DNA from: CBDAPE01 sp965198325
GTDB lineage: Bacteria > Pseudomonadota > Alphaproteobacteria > UBA828 > JAPUJA01
DNA: 64,000 bases
Reading direction: 5' to 3'
Assembly (NCBI GenBank): GCA_965198325.1
Contig: CBDAPE010000018.1
Span: forward strand, 434,001 to 498,000
In this document: positions 31,225-40,903 of the stretch, one piece after another
How the letters are laid out: every line of letters starts with the position of its first letter
How positions within the stretch are numbered: position 1 is the stretch's first letter
Position numbers and translations under genes: made by a program
The notes under the pieces: model-generated
Seen by the model: the letters and a program-made list of their open reading frames with translations, nothing else
The model's database searches: none
What the model was told of the DNA's origin: nothing

Positions 31225-31696
31225 CCTGGCCGCTGTTTCGCACGTCGTGCAGAAAGCCGCGCATGTCGTCCATCAGCTTCGCACCCCGCCGGTTCACCTC
31301 GTAGACATAGTCGTGGGAGAGTTCGAGCACGGCCTTCTGGCAGAGCATCTTGGCCGACATTCGCCTGGCCTCGACCTCGTCGCTCGAAAAGATGCGGCGC
31401 AGGCGGGCATAACTGGTCGCAACGCCGAAATGCCCGGCCGCGGCGCGCAGCTTGTGCAGGTTGACCCCCGTGCCCGGGCCGAGCGCCCGGGTGAGCGAGA
31501 CCCCGTCCCGGGCTCCCTGGAGCAGCTTGGCCGCGACCTCGCAGCAGTCGTAGAGCAGCAGGAAGCTCGCCAGGTCGACGCGCCCCGGCTTGGCGCCCTG
31601 GGCCTCCATGAGGCGCGCAAGATCGGCGAGCCGGCGGTCGTAGGCCGCCGGCAAGGGCCGCCCCGCGCGGGCGAGCAGCTCTCTCTCCTGGGCCAT
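31220..31696 (-). CDS. Hypothetical helical protein, unknown function
   Basis: A 158-residue, mostly alpha-helical protein without signal peptide or membrane segments. It is rich in Leu, Ala and Arg (RRLADLARLMEAQGAKPGRVDLASFLLLYDCCEVAAKLLQGARDG ... MLCQKAVLELSHDYVYEVNRRGAKLMDDMRGFL). I do not recognise the family. It lies between the MATE and lolA genes on the same strand with an 85-base gap to lolA. Its stop codon falls within the palindromic repeat described above. Confidence 0.65.
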   Translation of the reverse strand: MAQERELLARAGRPLPAAYDRRLADLARLMEAQGAKPGRVDLASFLLLYDCCEVAAKLLQGARDGVSLTRALGPGTGVNLHKLRAAAGHFGVATSYARLRRIFSSDEVEARRMSAKMLCQKAVLELSHDYVYEVNRRGAKLMDDMRGFLHDVRNSGQA

Positions 31697-31781
31697 GGCC
31701 TGGCTCCGTCGGACTCGGGAACGCCTGCCGTGGGCAAAGCCTAGCCCGCGGGCCGCTATCCTGTCACGCGCGGGTTGGAGG

Positions 31782-32441
31782 CTAGTTCCCGGTGTTACGG
31801 TTCGCCTTGCCCGGCCGCAGGTCCTCCCGGGGGTCGTCGAAGACGAACAGCGCGGGGTCCAGCGGCGGGTTGAGCGTGCCGGCCAGAAACGCGACGGTGG
31901 TGACCAGACCCTGGGCGTCGGTCACCTTCCACTGGCGGAGCTCGAGGGGCCGGTCGGCGAACACCAGGGTCAGGCTGCCCATGCCCGCGTCCTCGGAGTC
32001 CACCAGGGTCACCCGGATCACGCCGGGATCGCGGGTCACCGCGGCCACCCTCACCAGCTCGTCGAACCGGATGGTTTCCTGCACCAGGACGCCGATCGGC
32101 GTGTCCTCGATGGCGAAGGAATTGATCTGGCCCAGCTCGTGGTCGTAATAGTGCAGATAGGTTCCGTCGGCGACGATCTCGAGCGGGCTCGGCGGATCGT
32201 ACTCGAAGCGTAAGCGCCCGGGCCGCTCCAGGGCGAAGCGCCCTTCGGTGACCGCTCCGTTGGGCGCGATCTGGAAGAACGCCGAGCGATAGCTGCGAAT
32301 GGCGTCGAGATAGCTCTCGATCCGGGCGATGTCGGCCCGGTCCTGTTCCGAGAGCACTGGCGTATCCGCGGCGTACAAGGCGGGCGCGGGACCGAACAGA
32401 AGAAGCGCTGCAATCAGGGCAAGGGCGAGACGCCTAGTCAT
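31782..32441 (-). CDS. lolA: Outer-membrane lipoprotein carrier protein LolA family
   Basis: A 219-residue periplasmic protein with a cleavable signal peptide (MTRRLALALIAALLLFGPAPALYAA). It has the LolA fold pattern: YRSAFFQIAPNGAVTEGRFALERPGRLRFEYDPPSPLEIVADGTYLHYYD, then a C-terminal ELRQWKVTDAQGLVTTVAF. LolA carries lipoproteins from the inner membrane to the outer-membrane receptor LolB. The position next to ftsK is common. The start at 32441 is set by the signal peptide; upstream in-frame codons overlap the ftsK end region. Confidence 0.9.
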   Translation of the reverse strand: MTRRLALALIAALLLFGPAPALYAADTPVLSEQDRADIARIESYLDAIRSYRSAFFQIAPNGAVTEGRFALERPGRLRFEYDPPSPLEIVADGTYLHYYDHELGQINSFAIEDTPIGVLVQETIRFDELVRVAAVTRDPGVIRVTLVDSEDAGMGSLTLVFADRPLELRQWKVTDAQGLVTTVAFLAGTLNPPLDPALFVFDDPREDLRPGKANRNTGN

Positions 32442-32493
32442 GGTCTTGATGTAAGCGCTCAGGCATCTCGGCGCAAGCGCCGCCGGTGTCCGG

Positions 32494-34923
32494 CTAGCTC
32501 GCCAGGTCGTCGATGTCCCGGGCCAGAACTTCGCGCTTGCCCACGTGGTTGGCGGGCGAGACGACGCCCTCGGCTTCCATGCGCTCGATGATCCGCGCCG
32601 CCCGGTTGTAGCCGATCTGTAGATGGCGCTGCACGAAGCTGGTGGAGGCCTTGCGCTCCCGGCAGATGAGCGCCACCGCCTGATCGTAGAGCGGATCGGC
32701 CTCGCCGGCATCGCCCAGGCCCGGGCCCGCCGCTTCGGGCTCCTCGGTGATTGTCTCGAGATAGTCCGGCGTGCCCTGTAGTTTCAGGAACTTCACAATC
32801 CGCTCCACCTCGTTGTCCGAGACGAAGGGGCCGTGAACCCGGGTGATCCGTCCGCCGCCTTCCATGTAGAGCATGTCGCCCTGGCCCAAGAGCTGCTCGG
32901 CCCCCTGGTCGCCCAGGATCGTCCGGCTGTCGATTTTCGAGATCACCTGGAAGCTGATCCGGGTCGGAAAATTCGCCTTGATCGTGCCGGTGATCACGTC
33001 GACCGAGGGCCGCTGGGTCGCCATGATCAGGTGAATCCCCGCGGCCCGCGCCATCTGGGCGAGGCGCTGGATCGCGGCCTCCACGTCCTTGCCGGCCAGG
33101 ATCATCAGGTCGGCCATCTCGTCGACCACCACGACGATGAAGGGCAGCGGGTTGAGATCGAGGAGCTGGTCCTCGAAGACCGGTTCGCCGGTCGCCGCGT
33201 CGAAACCCGTCTGCACGGTCCGGGTCAGGGTTTCGCCCCTGGCCTTGGCTTCCGCGAGGCGCTTGTTGTAGCCCGCGATGTTGCGCACGCCGAGCTTGGA
33301 CATCGCCTGATAGCGGCTCTCCATCTCGCGCACGGTCCATTTCAGCGCGACCACCGCCTTGCCGGGCTCGGTGACCACCGGGGCCAGCAGGTGGGGGATG
33401 CCGTCATAGACCGAGAGCTCGAGCATCTTGGGGTCGATCATGATGAACTTGCACTCGTCGGGCGGCAGCCGGTAGATCAGCGAGAGGATCATCGAGTTGA
33501 TCCCGACCGACTTGCCCGAGCCCGTCGTGCCCGCGACCAGCAGGTGGGGCATGCGCGACAGGTCGGCCATCACGGGCTCGCCGCCGATATCCTTGCCGAG
33601 CGCCAGCGTCAGCCGGTGGGCGGTGCTCTCGTAGGCCTGGGTCGTGAACAGCTCGCGTAAATAGACCGTCTCGCGCCCGGTGTTGGGAATCTCGATGCCG
33701 ATCACGTTACGACCGGGCACTACGGCGACACGGACGGATATGGCGCTCATATAGCGCGCGATGTCGTCCGCCAGGCCGATCACCCGGCTCGACTTGGTTC
33801 CAGGCGCCGCTTCAAGCTCGTAGAGCGTGACCACCGGCCCGGGCCGGACCCTGACGATCTCGCCCTGCACCCCGAAATCGTCGAGCACGGATTCGAGCAG
33901 GCGGGCATTCTGCGCCAGCGCCTCGTCGTCGGTACTGGCTTTCCGGCGCTTGGCGGTCGGTTCGGCCAACAGGTCGAGCGGCGGAAGCCGGTATTCGTGG
34001 GCGGGCCCGAGGTCCAGGGTTCCCTGGCGTTCCTTGGCGGCCCGCTTGCCTTTCTTTGCCGCCTTGCGGCGTTTCTCGACGATGGCAATCGGCGGCTCGG
34101 GGGCCGGCGCCTCCGCGCCCGGCTCTTCGGCCCCGATGGCGTCGCGCAGGCCGATCAGCCGGGGCTCGATCCGCTCGCGGGCGCCCCGGTCGGGCTTTGC
34201 GGGCTTGGCCCGGGCAATCGTCTTGCGGGGCGATCGGCCCTCCTGCGCTTCCCCGGCCGCGGCTCGGCTGCGGAACAGCCAGACGAGCATCTGCCAGACC
34301 GCGAGCGCGCCCAGACGCAAGGCCCGTCCCACCGTGCGGAACAGCAGGCGCCGTTGCTCGCGGGTCAGGCCCAGGGCGGCGAGCAGGGCGGCGGTGGCAA
34401 CCGCGAAGGCAATCGTGGCGAAACCCCAGGCGGGCACGCCGAGCGCGAGCAGGTGCGGCAGGATCGCGCCCGAGACGATGATGCCCACCGAGCCGCCCAT
34501 GCCGGCAGCGATCGGCCAGAATTCGGGCGCGGGAACGGTGGCAAAGCCCGTCGCCATGGCAACCACGCCGCAGGGCAGCAGGGCAAATCGCAGGAGATAG
34601 AGCGAGAGCCGTCGTTGGCGGAGCAACGCGTAGCCCCAGGCGAGATAGACCACGATCATCACCGAGCCCGCGATGCCCGTGCCCTGCAGGATCAGGTCGG
34701 AAACGTAGGCGCCCGGCAGGCCCGCAAGGTTCGCGGTCGGTCCCGCGCCCGCCGAATTGACGCTTTCGTCGGTCGGTGCGTAGGTCACGAGCGCCAGCGC
34801 GATCAGGCTGGCGAGTGCGATCAGCAGCCCTCCTGCGGTTTCGGCGCTCCGGCGGCGAAAAAATGCATACACGCCTGCAGGCAGAAGCGGCTGACGCTTG
34901 TCCTTCCTAGCCTGGGCTACCAT
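32494..34923 (-). CDS. ftsK: DNA translocase FtsK
   Basis: An 809-residue divisome translocase coupling septation to chromosome dimer resolution. The N-terminal ~190 residues have four membrane segments. A charged linker of about 150 residues follows (GKRAAKERQG etc.), then the RecA-like motor with Walker A GTTGSGKSVGIN and Walker B FIVVVVDEMADLM. The C-terminal gamma winged-helix (YDQAVALICRERKASTSFVQRHLQIGYNRAARIIERMEAEG) binds KOPS-type sequences. Length is typical of alphaproteobacterial FtsK. lolA follows 52 bases downstream. Confidence 0.96.
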   Translation of the reverse strand: MVAQARKDKRQPLLPAGVYAFFRRRSAETAGGLLIALASLIALALVTYAPTDESVNSAGAGPTANLAGLPGAYVSDLILQGTGIAGSVMIVVYLAWGYALLRQRRLSLYLLRFALLPCGVVAMATGFATVPAPEFWPIAAGMGGSVGIIVSGAILPHLLALGVPAWGFATIAFAVATAALLAALGLTREQRRLLFRTVGRALRLGALAVWQMLVWLFRSRAAAGEAQEGRSPRKTIARAKPAKPDRGARERIEPRLIGLRDAIGAEEPGAEAPAPEPPIAIVEKRRKAAKKGKRAAKERQGTLDLGPAHEYRLPPLDLLAEPTAKRRKASTDDEALAQNARLLESVLDDFGVQGEIVRVRPGPVVTLYELEAAPGTKSSRVIGLADDIARYMSAISVRVAVVPGRNVIGIEIPNTGRETVYLRELFTTQAYESTAHRLTLALGKDIGGEPVMADLSRMPHLLVAGTTGSGKSVGINSMILSLIYRLPPDECKFIMIDPKMLELSVYDGIPHLLAPVVTEPGKAVVALKWTVREMESRYQAMSKLGVRNIAGYNKRLAEAKARGETLTRTVQTGFDAATGEPVFEDQLLDLNPLPFIVVVVDEMADLMILAGKDVEAAIQRLAQMARAAGIHLIMATQRPSVDVITGTIKANFPTRISFQVISKIDSRTILGDQGAEQLLGQGDMLYMEGGGRITRVHGPFVSDNEVERIVKFLKLQGTPDYLETITEEPEAAGPGLGDAGEADPLYDQAVALICRERKASTSFVQRHLQIGYNRAARIIERMEAEGVVSPANHVGKREVLARDIDDLAS

Positions 34924-35263
34924 CGCCGTTCTCTAGTAACCAGTTGAAACATCACACAGAACTCCACAACACCCGAACTTTCTCTTCGACCTGACCCCGA
35001 TTGTTGGTGGGCGCAACCAACCCCCTTATCCCGTTGTCTTGCCGACAAGGATGCAAAATGCAGTGTAACCTATTTCAACTAATAGGGAAACCCGAGAATA
35101 TTCTAATTTCACCCGTGCTCGACTTACTGCGCGGGATCACAATTCCCATTGTAATGTGATTTGTTCGACGCGCGAAAACGACGGCTCGGGCGCCGCCCCC
35201 AGGATTTCGTCGGGCGCCAATGCGCCCGGCCGTGCGGCGGCCGCGAGGGCCCGCCGCCCCGGT
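34924..35263. other. Intergenic region upstream of ftsK
   Basis: About 340 bases between ftsK (start) and the acyl-CoA dehydrogenase gene (end). It is AT-richer than the flanks and contains two short inverted repeats: GTTGGT...ACCAAC at 35003-35021 and TTGTC...GACAA at 35034-35048. No convincing ORF; it presumably holds the ftsK promoter. Confidence 0.6.
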
Positions 35264-36469
35264 TCAATACGACCGCGGCTGGCCCAGCACCTTCTCGGCG
35301 ATATAGCACAGCGTCATCTGGGCGCTGACCGGCGCGAGCCGCGGGATCCAGGCTTCCCGCAAGAGCCGCTCGACGTGAAATTCCTTGGCATAGCCCATGC
35401 CGCCGAGCGTCAGAACGGCGCGTTCCGCGGCCCGATAGCCCGCCTCGCCGGCGAAATACTTGGCCGCGTTCGCCGCCGCGCCGCAGTCCTCGCCCCAATC
35501 GTAGAGCCAGGCGGCGCGAAAGCTGAGCAGCTCCGCCGCTTCGAGCGCGACCCAGTTCTCCGCCAGTGGCGCCTGGTTCTGGCCGATGGGCCGGCCGAAG
35601 ACGACCCGCTCCCTGGCGTAGGCAGCGGCCCGGCCCAGCGCCTGACGGCCGATCCCGACGGCTTCGACCGCGACCAGGATGCGCTCCGGGTTGAGGCTGT
35701 GCAGGATGCACGCAAACCCCTCGCCCTCCTCGCCGATGCGGTGTGCGTCGGGCACCTCCAGACCGTCGATGAAGACCATGTTCGAGTCGACCGCGGCGCG
35801 GCCCATCTTGGGAATCGCGCGGGCCTCCATCTTGCTTCGGTCGAAATCGGTCAGGAACAGGATCAGCCCGTCGGTCGAGCGTTTGCAATCCGCCTTGGGG
35901 GTCGTGCGCGTAAGCAACACGATCTTGTCGGCGATTTGCGCCGAAGAGGTCCAGATCTTGCGACCCGAGATGCGGTAGCCGCCGTCGATCCGCTCCGCGC
36001 GGGTCGTGATGTTTCCGGTCTCCAGCCCGGCGTCGGGCTCGGTCACCCCGAAGCAGCATTTCTGCTCGCCGGCGATCAAGGGCGGCAGGATGGCTTGCTT
36101 CTGGTCTTCCGTGCCGAACACGCAAACGGCGTGGGGTCCGAAGATGTTGAGGTGAACCGACGAGACCGCCGCCATCGCGCCGGGCGAATCGGCGACGGTC
36201 ATCATCATCACCGCGGCTTCGCACAACCCCAGACCCGCGCCGCCGACATCCTCGGGCATGGTGATGCCGAGCCAGCCGCCCTCGGCCATGGCGGCGTGAA
36301 AGTCGTGGGGATACTCGCCGGTGCGGTCGCGCTCGAGCCAGTAGTCGTCGTCGAAGCGCGCACAGATCCCCCCGACCGCATCGCTAATCGCCCGTTGCTC
36401 GTCGGTGAATGCGAAATCCAAGGTCGGGGCACCCGTGGCCGGAATTCCGTCAGCGGCCTTGCCGACCAA
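35264..36469 (-). CDS. Acyl-CoA dehydrogenase family protein
   Basis: A 401-residue flavoenzyme that oxidises acyl-CoA to enoyl-CoA. The FAD-binding segment CCFGVTEPDAGLETGNITTRAERIDGGYRISGRKIWTSSAQIADKIVLLTRT and the C-terminal LGGMGYAKEFHVERLLREAWIPRLAPVSAQMTLCYIAEKVLGQPRSY are standard. The substrate is unknown. It belongs to a minus-strand group of catabolic genes (GcvT/DmdA-like protein and two amidases follow further upstream), but the gaps are large and an operon is not proven. Confidence 0.92.
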   Translation of the reverse strand: MVGKAADGIPATGAPTLDFAFTDEQRAISDAVGGICARFDDDYWLERDRTGEYPHDFHAAMAEGGWLGITMPEDVGGAGLGLCEAAVMMMTVADSPGAMAAVSSVHLNIFGPHAVCVFGTEDQKQAILPPLIAGEQKCCFGVTEPDAGLETGNITTRAERIDGGYRISGRKIWTSSAQIADKIVLLTRTTPKADCKRSTDGLILFLTDFDRSKMEARAIPKMGRAAVDSNMVFIDGLEVPDAHRIGEEGEGFACILHSLNPERILVAVEAVGIGRQALGRAAAYARERVVFGRPIGQNQAPLAENWVALEAAELLSFRAAWLYDWGEDCGAAANAAKYFAGEAGYRAAERAVLTLGGMGYAKEFHVERLLREAWIPRLAPVSAQMTLCYIAEKVLGQPRSY

Positions 36470-36565
36470 AGGCAGCTTAAAGGGCTAGCGTGCCGGTTTC
36501 AGCAAAAAACGGCTCGCTTGTCCTGCCGCCGACCCCGCCGGGGTCGCCGGGCAGCCACGGAAATC

Positions 36566-37729
36566 TCAGGGGATCTCGGTATCGAGCCCGCGCACGATCC
36601 GGTGCTCGGGGTCGTAGAGCGGCAGCGCGGACAGCCGGGCGGAGGCGCGGTCGCGCTCCCTCGTTTCGACGGCGAGCCCATCCGATTCGAGGGTGAGGTC
36701 CCGGCGCAGACGGACGATCGCGGTGCCGCTTTTGAGGTAAGGCGAGAAGGCGGCTGCGGTGACCCGGCCGACCTCTTCCTCGCCGTCGTAAAGCGTGCCT
36801 CCGATCAGGGGTTCGCCGTCGGGGCAGAGCAGGCCGCGGATGAGCAGCGTGCGATCGCCTGCTTCGATCGCGGCTTTGCCGATGAAATCGGGCTTGGTCA
36901 TGTCGACGAAGTCGCCCGGCCCCGCCTGGAAGGGGTTGAGCGACCCATCCATATCCATGCCGTAGAGCAGGATGCCCGCCTCGATCCGGCGAATATCCAT
37001 GGCATCGATGCTGCCGACAACGATGCCGAAAGGCGCGCCCGCCGCCTCGATGTGGTGCCACAGCGCCGGGCCGTCATGGCCGGTGCGGGGCAGATAGACA
37101 TCGAAGCCGAGCTCGCCGGTCCGGCCGGTTCGGCTGATCAGCACCTCTTGGCCGCCCATGACGACAGGCGCAACGGCAAAATACTTGAACTCGTCCGGCA
37201 GGTCCCGATCACACGCTGCCGCCAGGACATCGAGGCTTTTCGGACCCTGCACCGAGAGCGCCGAAACGTCCGGGTCCGAGATCTCGACATCGAGGCCGAT
37301 CGAAAGCGCCAGAAGCCACGCCCCGACTTCACCCTGGCCGCCGATGTACCAGAAATGATCCGGTGCGGGACGAACGAGAACCCCGTCGCACAGCAGGCCG
37401 CCATCGGGTTGGCAGAACAGCCCGTACATCGCGCGGCCGGGATTGAACTTGGTCATCGGACGGGGCATTGCGCGGTCCATGAGCCGCTCCGCGTCCGCGC
37501 CGGTGATTTCGGTGGTCTTCTCACCCGACACGTCGGTCATGACGACGCCGCGCCGCAGGGCCCAGTATTCGGCTTCGCGGTCCTTGCCGTAGGTCACGGG
37601 AACGGCACGCTGGTTGTAGACCATGTAGCTGGCGCCAAGCGCCTCGGTAACCTCGTGAAACGCGGATCGCCAGATGGCGTAATTCCAGCCGGGCTCGTCG
37701 TGAACCGTGAGGCGCAGTCGCGAAGCCAT
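36566..37729 (-). CDS. Aminomethyltransferase (GcvT/DmdA-like) family protein
   Basis: A 387-residue folate-dependent family member. The segments RAVPVTYGKDREAEYWALRRGVVMTDVSGEKTTEITGADAERLMDRAMPRP and ISRTGRTGELGFDVYLPRTG follow GcvT, and the C-terminus (RTLLIRGLL ... GGTLYDGEEEVGRVTAAAFSPYLKSGTAIVRLRRD) has the GcvT_C barrel. GcvT, dimethylglycine/sarcosine oxidase-type and DMSP demethylase (DmdA) are all in this family; no glycine-cleavage partners are nearby, so demethylation is more likely than glycine cleavage. An upstream ATG (37798) would add 23 residues; I prefer 37729. Confidence 0.8.
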   Translation of the reverse strand: MASRLRLTVHDEPGWNYAIWRSAFHEVTEALGASYMVYNQRAVPVTYGKDREAEYWALRRGVVMTDVSGEKTTEITGADAERLMDRAMPRPMTKFNPGRAMYGLFCQPDGGLLCDGVLVRPAPDHFWYIGGQGEVGAWLLALSIGLDVEISDPDVSALSVQGPKSLDVLAAACDRDLPDEFKYFAVAPVVMGGQEVLISRTGRTGELGFDVYLPRTGHDGPALWHHIEAAGAPFGIVVGSIDAMDIRRIEAGILLYGMDMDGSLNPFQAGPGDFVDMTKPDFIGKAAIEAGDRTLLIRGLLCPDGEPLIGGTLYDGEEEVGRVTAAAFSPYLKSGTAIVRLRRDLTLESDGLAVETRERDRASARLSALPLYDPEHRIVRGLDTEIP

Positions 37730-37876
37730 GGTGACGTCCCCGTAGATCGCAGACGCGACGGGCGAGCCTTGCGCCCGCGACCGTTCCACCGAATTCACGC
37801 GACCATCTTAGGGGATTTCGGGCGCGCTGTCCGGCGTACCGGCCGCCGGGATCGCCGCCAGAGGGACTTCGGGTAT

Positions 37877-39244
37877 TCAGGCGCCGCCGGCCAGCGCGTC
37901 CTCGGCGGCCCTGCCGATGCGCAAGAGCTTGTTCTCCGTGAAGGGAAGACCCGAGAACAGGATGCCCACGGGCAGGCCGAGCGCGTCGGTGCCGCAGGGC
38001 AGGGTCAGGCCGCACAGCCCGAAGAAATTCCCGGGCGAGGTATTGCGCAGGGATCGCAGATTGGCCTCGACGTAAGCCGGGCCGCCGTCGACGAGGTCCG
38101 CGATGGGCGGCGGTGCGAAGCACACGGTCGGAAACACCAGGGCGTCGAATTCGGTCATTCTGGCCTGGACGCTCTTGGCGAGCTCCCTGGTCCGGAAGCG
38201 CACCCGCTCCGCATCGGCTGACGAAAGGCTCTTGCCCTCTTCCATACGCTTGCGCACGGGCTCGAAGACAAGATCGGGCGCGGCCTCCACGTAATCTCCC
38301 CACAGTGCCCAGCACTCGCCCGATACGAAGCTGCCGGTCTTGCCCAGCACTTCCCGCAGGTCCAGATGCTCGGGCATCTCGAATTCCGTAAACGTCGCGC
38401 CCGCGCGCGAGAATACCTCCATGGCGCCGCGCACCGCGTCTTCGATGCCCGGGTCCAGATCGTCCCAGACCTGGGTCGTCGGCACCCCGAAATGGACACC
38501 CTTGAGCGTCGCGCCGGCGAGATCGGCGGCGGGCCGCGACGCCATGATCGCAAGCAGCGCGTTGGCGTCCGCGACAATTTTGGCAAGAGGTCCGGCGGTA
38601 TCCAGCGATGGGCTCAGATTGAGCAGCCCGTCGCCCGGCAGCAGACCGAACGTCGTCTTCAGGCCGACCAGCCCGTTCCAGGCCGCCGGGATGCGCACCG
38701 AGCCTCGCGTGTCGGAGCCGAAGCCACAGGCTGCCAAGTCGCTTGCGATGGCCACCGCCGTGCCCGACGACGAGCCGCCGGGGATGCGCTCAACCGTCTT
38801 ATCGCGGGCATTGGCCGGCGTGCCGAACACCGGGTTCACGCCCAGCCCGCCGAAGCAGAATTCCGTGAGGTTGGTCTTGCCCAGCGTCACCAGCCCGGCA
38901 TTCGCGCCCCGGGTGAAAAGCTCGGCATCGGCCGGCGCAATGCGCTTGTTCAGAGTTTTCGAGCCGTTGCTGGTCGACAACCCCGCGAGGTCGTAGCAGT
39001 CCTTCCAGCAGACCGGCACGCCGTCGAGGGGACTGGTGCGGGTGCCGGCCTTCGCGCGTTTCGCGGCCGCGGCGGCGTCTTCCCGGGCGCGCTCGAACAG
39101 ACGGCGGATATAGACCCGCTGCTCCGGATCGTTCGCCTCGATCCGTGCGATGAAAAGTTCGCCGAGCTCGACCGCATCGATCGTGCCGGCGCCGATCGCC
39201 TCGCCCAGTTCTAGCGCCGAGCGCTCGTGCCAGTCAGCCGTCAT
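37877..39244 (-). CDS. Amidase (amidase-signature family), copy 1
   Basis: A 455-residue Ser-cisSer-Lys amidase. The catalytic Lys lies in GVPVCWKDCYDLAGLSTSNGS. The cis-Ser region is PGGSSSGTAVAIASDLAACGFGSDTRGSVRIPAAWNG, containing the nucleophile Ser. An Arg replaces the usual Gly before it (DTRGS versus DTGGS in copy 2). Substrates range from amides to ureides and cannot be inferred. The neighbouring gene at 39368 is the same length and nearly identical in layout, so the two are tandem paralogues. I chose ATG 39244 by alignment with that copy; upstream codons would extend it. Confidence 0.92.
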   Translation of the reverse strand: MTADWHERSALELGEAIGAGTIDAVELGELFIARIEANDPEQRVYIRRLFERAREDAAAAAKRAKAGTRTSPLDGVPVCWKDCYDLAGLSTSNGSKTLNKRIAPADAELFTRGANAGLVTLGKTNLTEFCFGGLGVNPVFGTPANARDKTVERIPGGSSSGTAVAIASDLAACGFGSDTRGSVRIPAAWNGLVGLKTTFGLLPGDGLLNLSPSLDTAGPLAKIVADANALLAIMASRPAADLAGATLKGVHFGVPTTQVWDDLDPGIEDAVRGAMEVFSRAGATFTEFEMPEHLDLREVLGKTGSFVSGECWALWGDYVEAAPDLVFEPVRKRMEEGKSLSSADAERVRFRTRELAKSVQARMTEFDALVFPTVCFAPPPIADLVDGGPAYVEANLRSLRNTSPGNFFGLCGLTLPCGTDALGLPVGILFSGLPFTENKLLRIGRAAEDALAGGA

Positions 39245-39367
39245 GGAATCCGTTCTCCCGATTGCGCACTGCCCGAATTCAGCGCAGCCCATCCCCACGA
39301 TCCGCCAAACCTAAATCGCCGGGCCCGGCGGGACAAGCCTGCCGCGTGTTGCCCTGAGCGCCTCGGG

Positions 39368-40735
39368 TCAGGCTTCGGCAGACAGACGGTCTTCGGCGGC
39401 CTTGGCAATCCGCAGGAGCTTGTTTTCCGTGAACGGCAGGGCCGTGAACTGAAGGCCGACGGGCAGGCCCAGATCATCCCGGCCGCAGGGCAGGGTCAGC
39501 GCGCAAAGGCCGAAGAAGTTGGCGAAGCGGGTATTGCGGGATGCTCGCTTGTTGGCCTGGGCAAAGGCGGGTCCGTCTTCGATGAGGTCCGCGATCGGCG
39601 GTGGCGCGCAGCAGACGGTCGGATATACCAGGGCATCGAACGGGGCCATCTGCGCCTGCATGATTGTCGCCAGCTCGCCTGCCCGCGAGCGCACTCGCGC
39701 CATGTCCGCCGCGGAGAGGGTCCTGCCTTCCTCCAGGCGTAGACGGACGGGCGCGTAGACGAGGTCCGGCGCAGCGGTCGCATGCTCTCCCCAACTCGCC
39801 CAGGCCTCGCCCGAGAGCAAGCGTCCGATTTCGTCCAACGCGCTCCGCAGCTCCAGTTGCCCGGGCAACTCGATGTCCGCAATCGTGGCGCCTGCGCCCG
39901 CGATCCGGTCCATGGCGCCGCGCACCGTGTCTTCGATGCCCGGGCCCAAATCGACCCAGACCAAGCTAGTCGGTACCCCGAAGCGCAGACCCTCAAGCGA
40001 CGCGCCGGCGAGGTCGGCGGCGGGCCGTGCAGCCATGACCGCCAGCATCGCGCCCGCGTCCGCCACGCTTTTGGCGAGCGGGCCGGCGGTGTCCAGCGTC
40101 GGGCTCAAATCGAGCAGCCCGTCGCCGGGCAGGAGGCCGATGGTTGTCTTCAGTCCCACCAGTCCGTTCCACGCGGCGGGGATGCGGACCGAGCCGCCTG
40201 TGTCGGTGCCGACGCCGCAGGTCGCCAGGCCGCTTGCCACCGCGACCGCCGTGCCCGCCGACGAGCCGCCGGGAACGCGTTCGACGGTATCGTCGTGGGG
40301 ATTGACCGGCGTGCCGAACCCCGGATTGATGCCGAGCGCGCCAAAGCAGAATTCCGAGAGATTGGTCTTGCCCAGCATGACCAGCCCGGCGTTTTTGCTC
40401 CGGGTGATGAGCGCCGCGTCCTCGGGCGCGATCCGATGGGCGAGGGTTTTCGAGCCGTTGGTCGTCGACAGCCCCGCGAGGTCGAAACAGTCCTTCCAGC
40501 AGACCGGCACACCGTCGAGCGGGCCGATGCGGGTGCCGTCCTTCGCGCGTTTCGCGGCCGCCGCGGCGTCCGCCCGGGCGCGCTCGAACAGACGGCGGAT
40601 ATAAACCCGTTGCTGCGGATCGTTTGCTTCGATCCGCGCGATGAAGTGCTCGGCGAGCTCGAGGGCATCGATCGCGCCCGCGCCGATCGCCTCGCCCAGA
40701 TCGAGCGCCGTGCGTTCGTGCCAGTCCGTCGTCAT
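39368..40735 (-). CDS. Amidase (amidase-signature family), copy 2
   Basis: A 455-residue paralogue of the previous amidase. It starts MTTDWHERTALDLGEAIGAGAIDALELAEHFIARIEANDPQQRVYIRRLFERARADAAAA, almost identical to copy 1 through the first 120 residues. The signature is PGGSSAGTAVAVASGLATCGVGTDTGGSVRIPA with the canonical TGGS. The C-terminal half diverges more. It lies 123 bases upstream of copy 1 on the same strand, and a GCTATA box at 40804-40809 precedes the start by about 70 bases. Same substrate uncertainty as copy 1. Confidence 0.93.
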   Translation of the reverse strand: MTTDWHERTALDLGEAIGAGAIDALELAEHFIARIEANDPQQRVYIRRLFERARADAAAAAKRAKDGTRIGPLDGVPVCWKDCFDLAGLSTTNGSKTLAHRIAPEDAALITRSKNAGLVMLGKTNLSEFCFGALGINPGFGTPVNPHDDTVERVPGGSSAGTAVAVASGLATCGVGTDTGGSVRIPAAWNGLVGLKTTIGLLPGDGLLDLSPTLDTAGPLAKSVADAGAMLAVMAARPAADLAGASLEGLRFGVPTSLVWVDLGPGIEDTVRGAMDRIAGAGATIADIELPGQLELRSALDEIGRLLSGEAWASWGEHATAAPDLVYAPVRLRLEEGRTLSAADMARVRSRAGELATIMQAQMAPFDALVYPTVCCAPPPIADLIEDGPAFAQANKRASRNTRFANFFGLCALTLPCGRDDLGLPVGLQFTALPFTENKLLRIAKAAEDRLSAEA

Positions 40736-40903
40736 GGGTTCCCTCGCCGCTTCGCTCGGCGCGTCGCGCCGGATCGTTTCGCTCCGCGCGGCGGTGCCTT
40801 TTTTATAGCGGGTAGAAATGGCGCGGTTCCGCCGAACAGCCGGTCAAACCTAGAGGAGCCGATCGGGCTGGACAAGCCCGGCATACGCGCCGATCCTGCG
40901 GCC

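Noticed and set aside
35156..38221. A 1,021-codon plus-strand ORF
   Set aside because: It is antisense to the acyl-CoA dehydrogenase, GcvT-like and amidase genes. It has the Arg/Gly/Asp-rich composition of high-GC shadow frames and no domain.
39782..40903. In-frame extension upstream of the UbiH-type gene
   Set aside because: It runs antisense through amidase copy 2. The protein family begins at the VDLLILGAG segment, so ATG 40904 is the better start.
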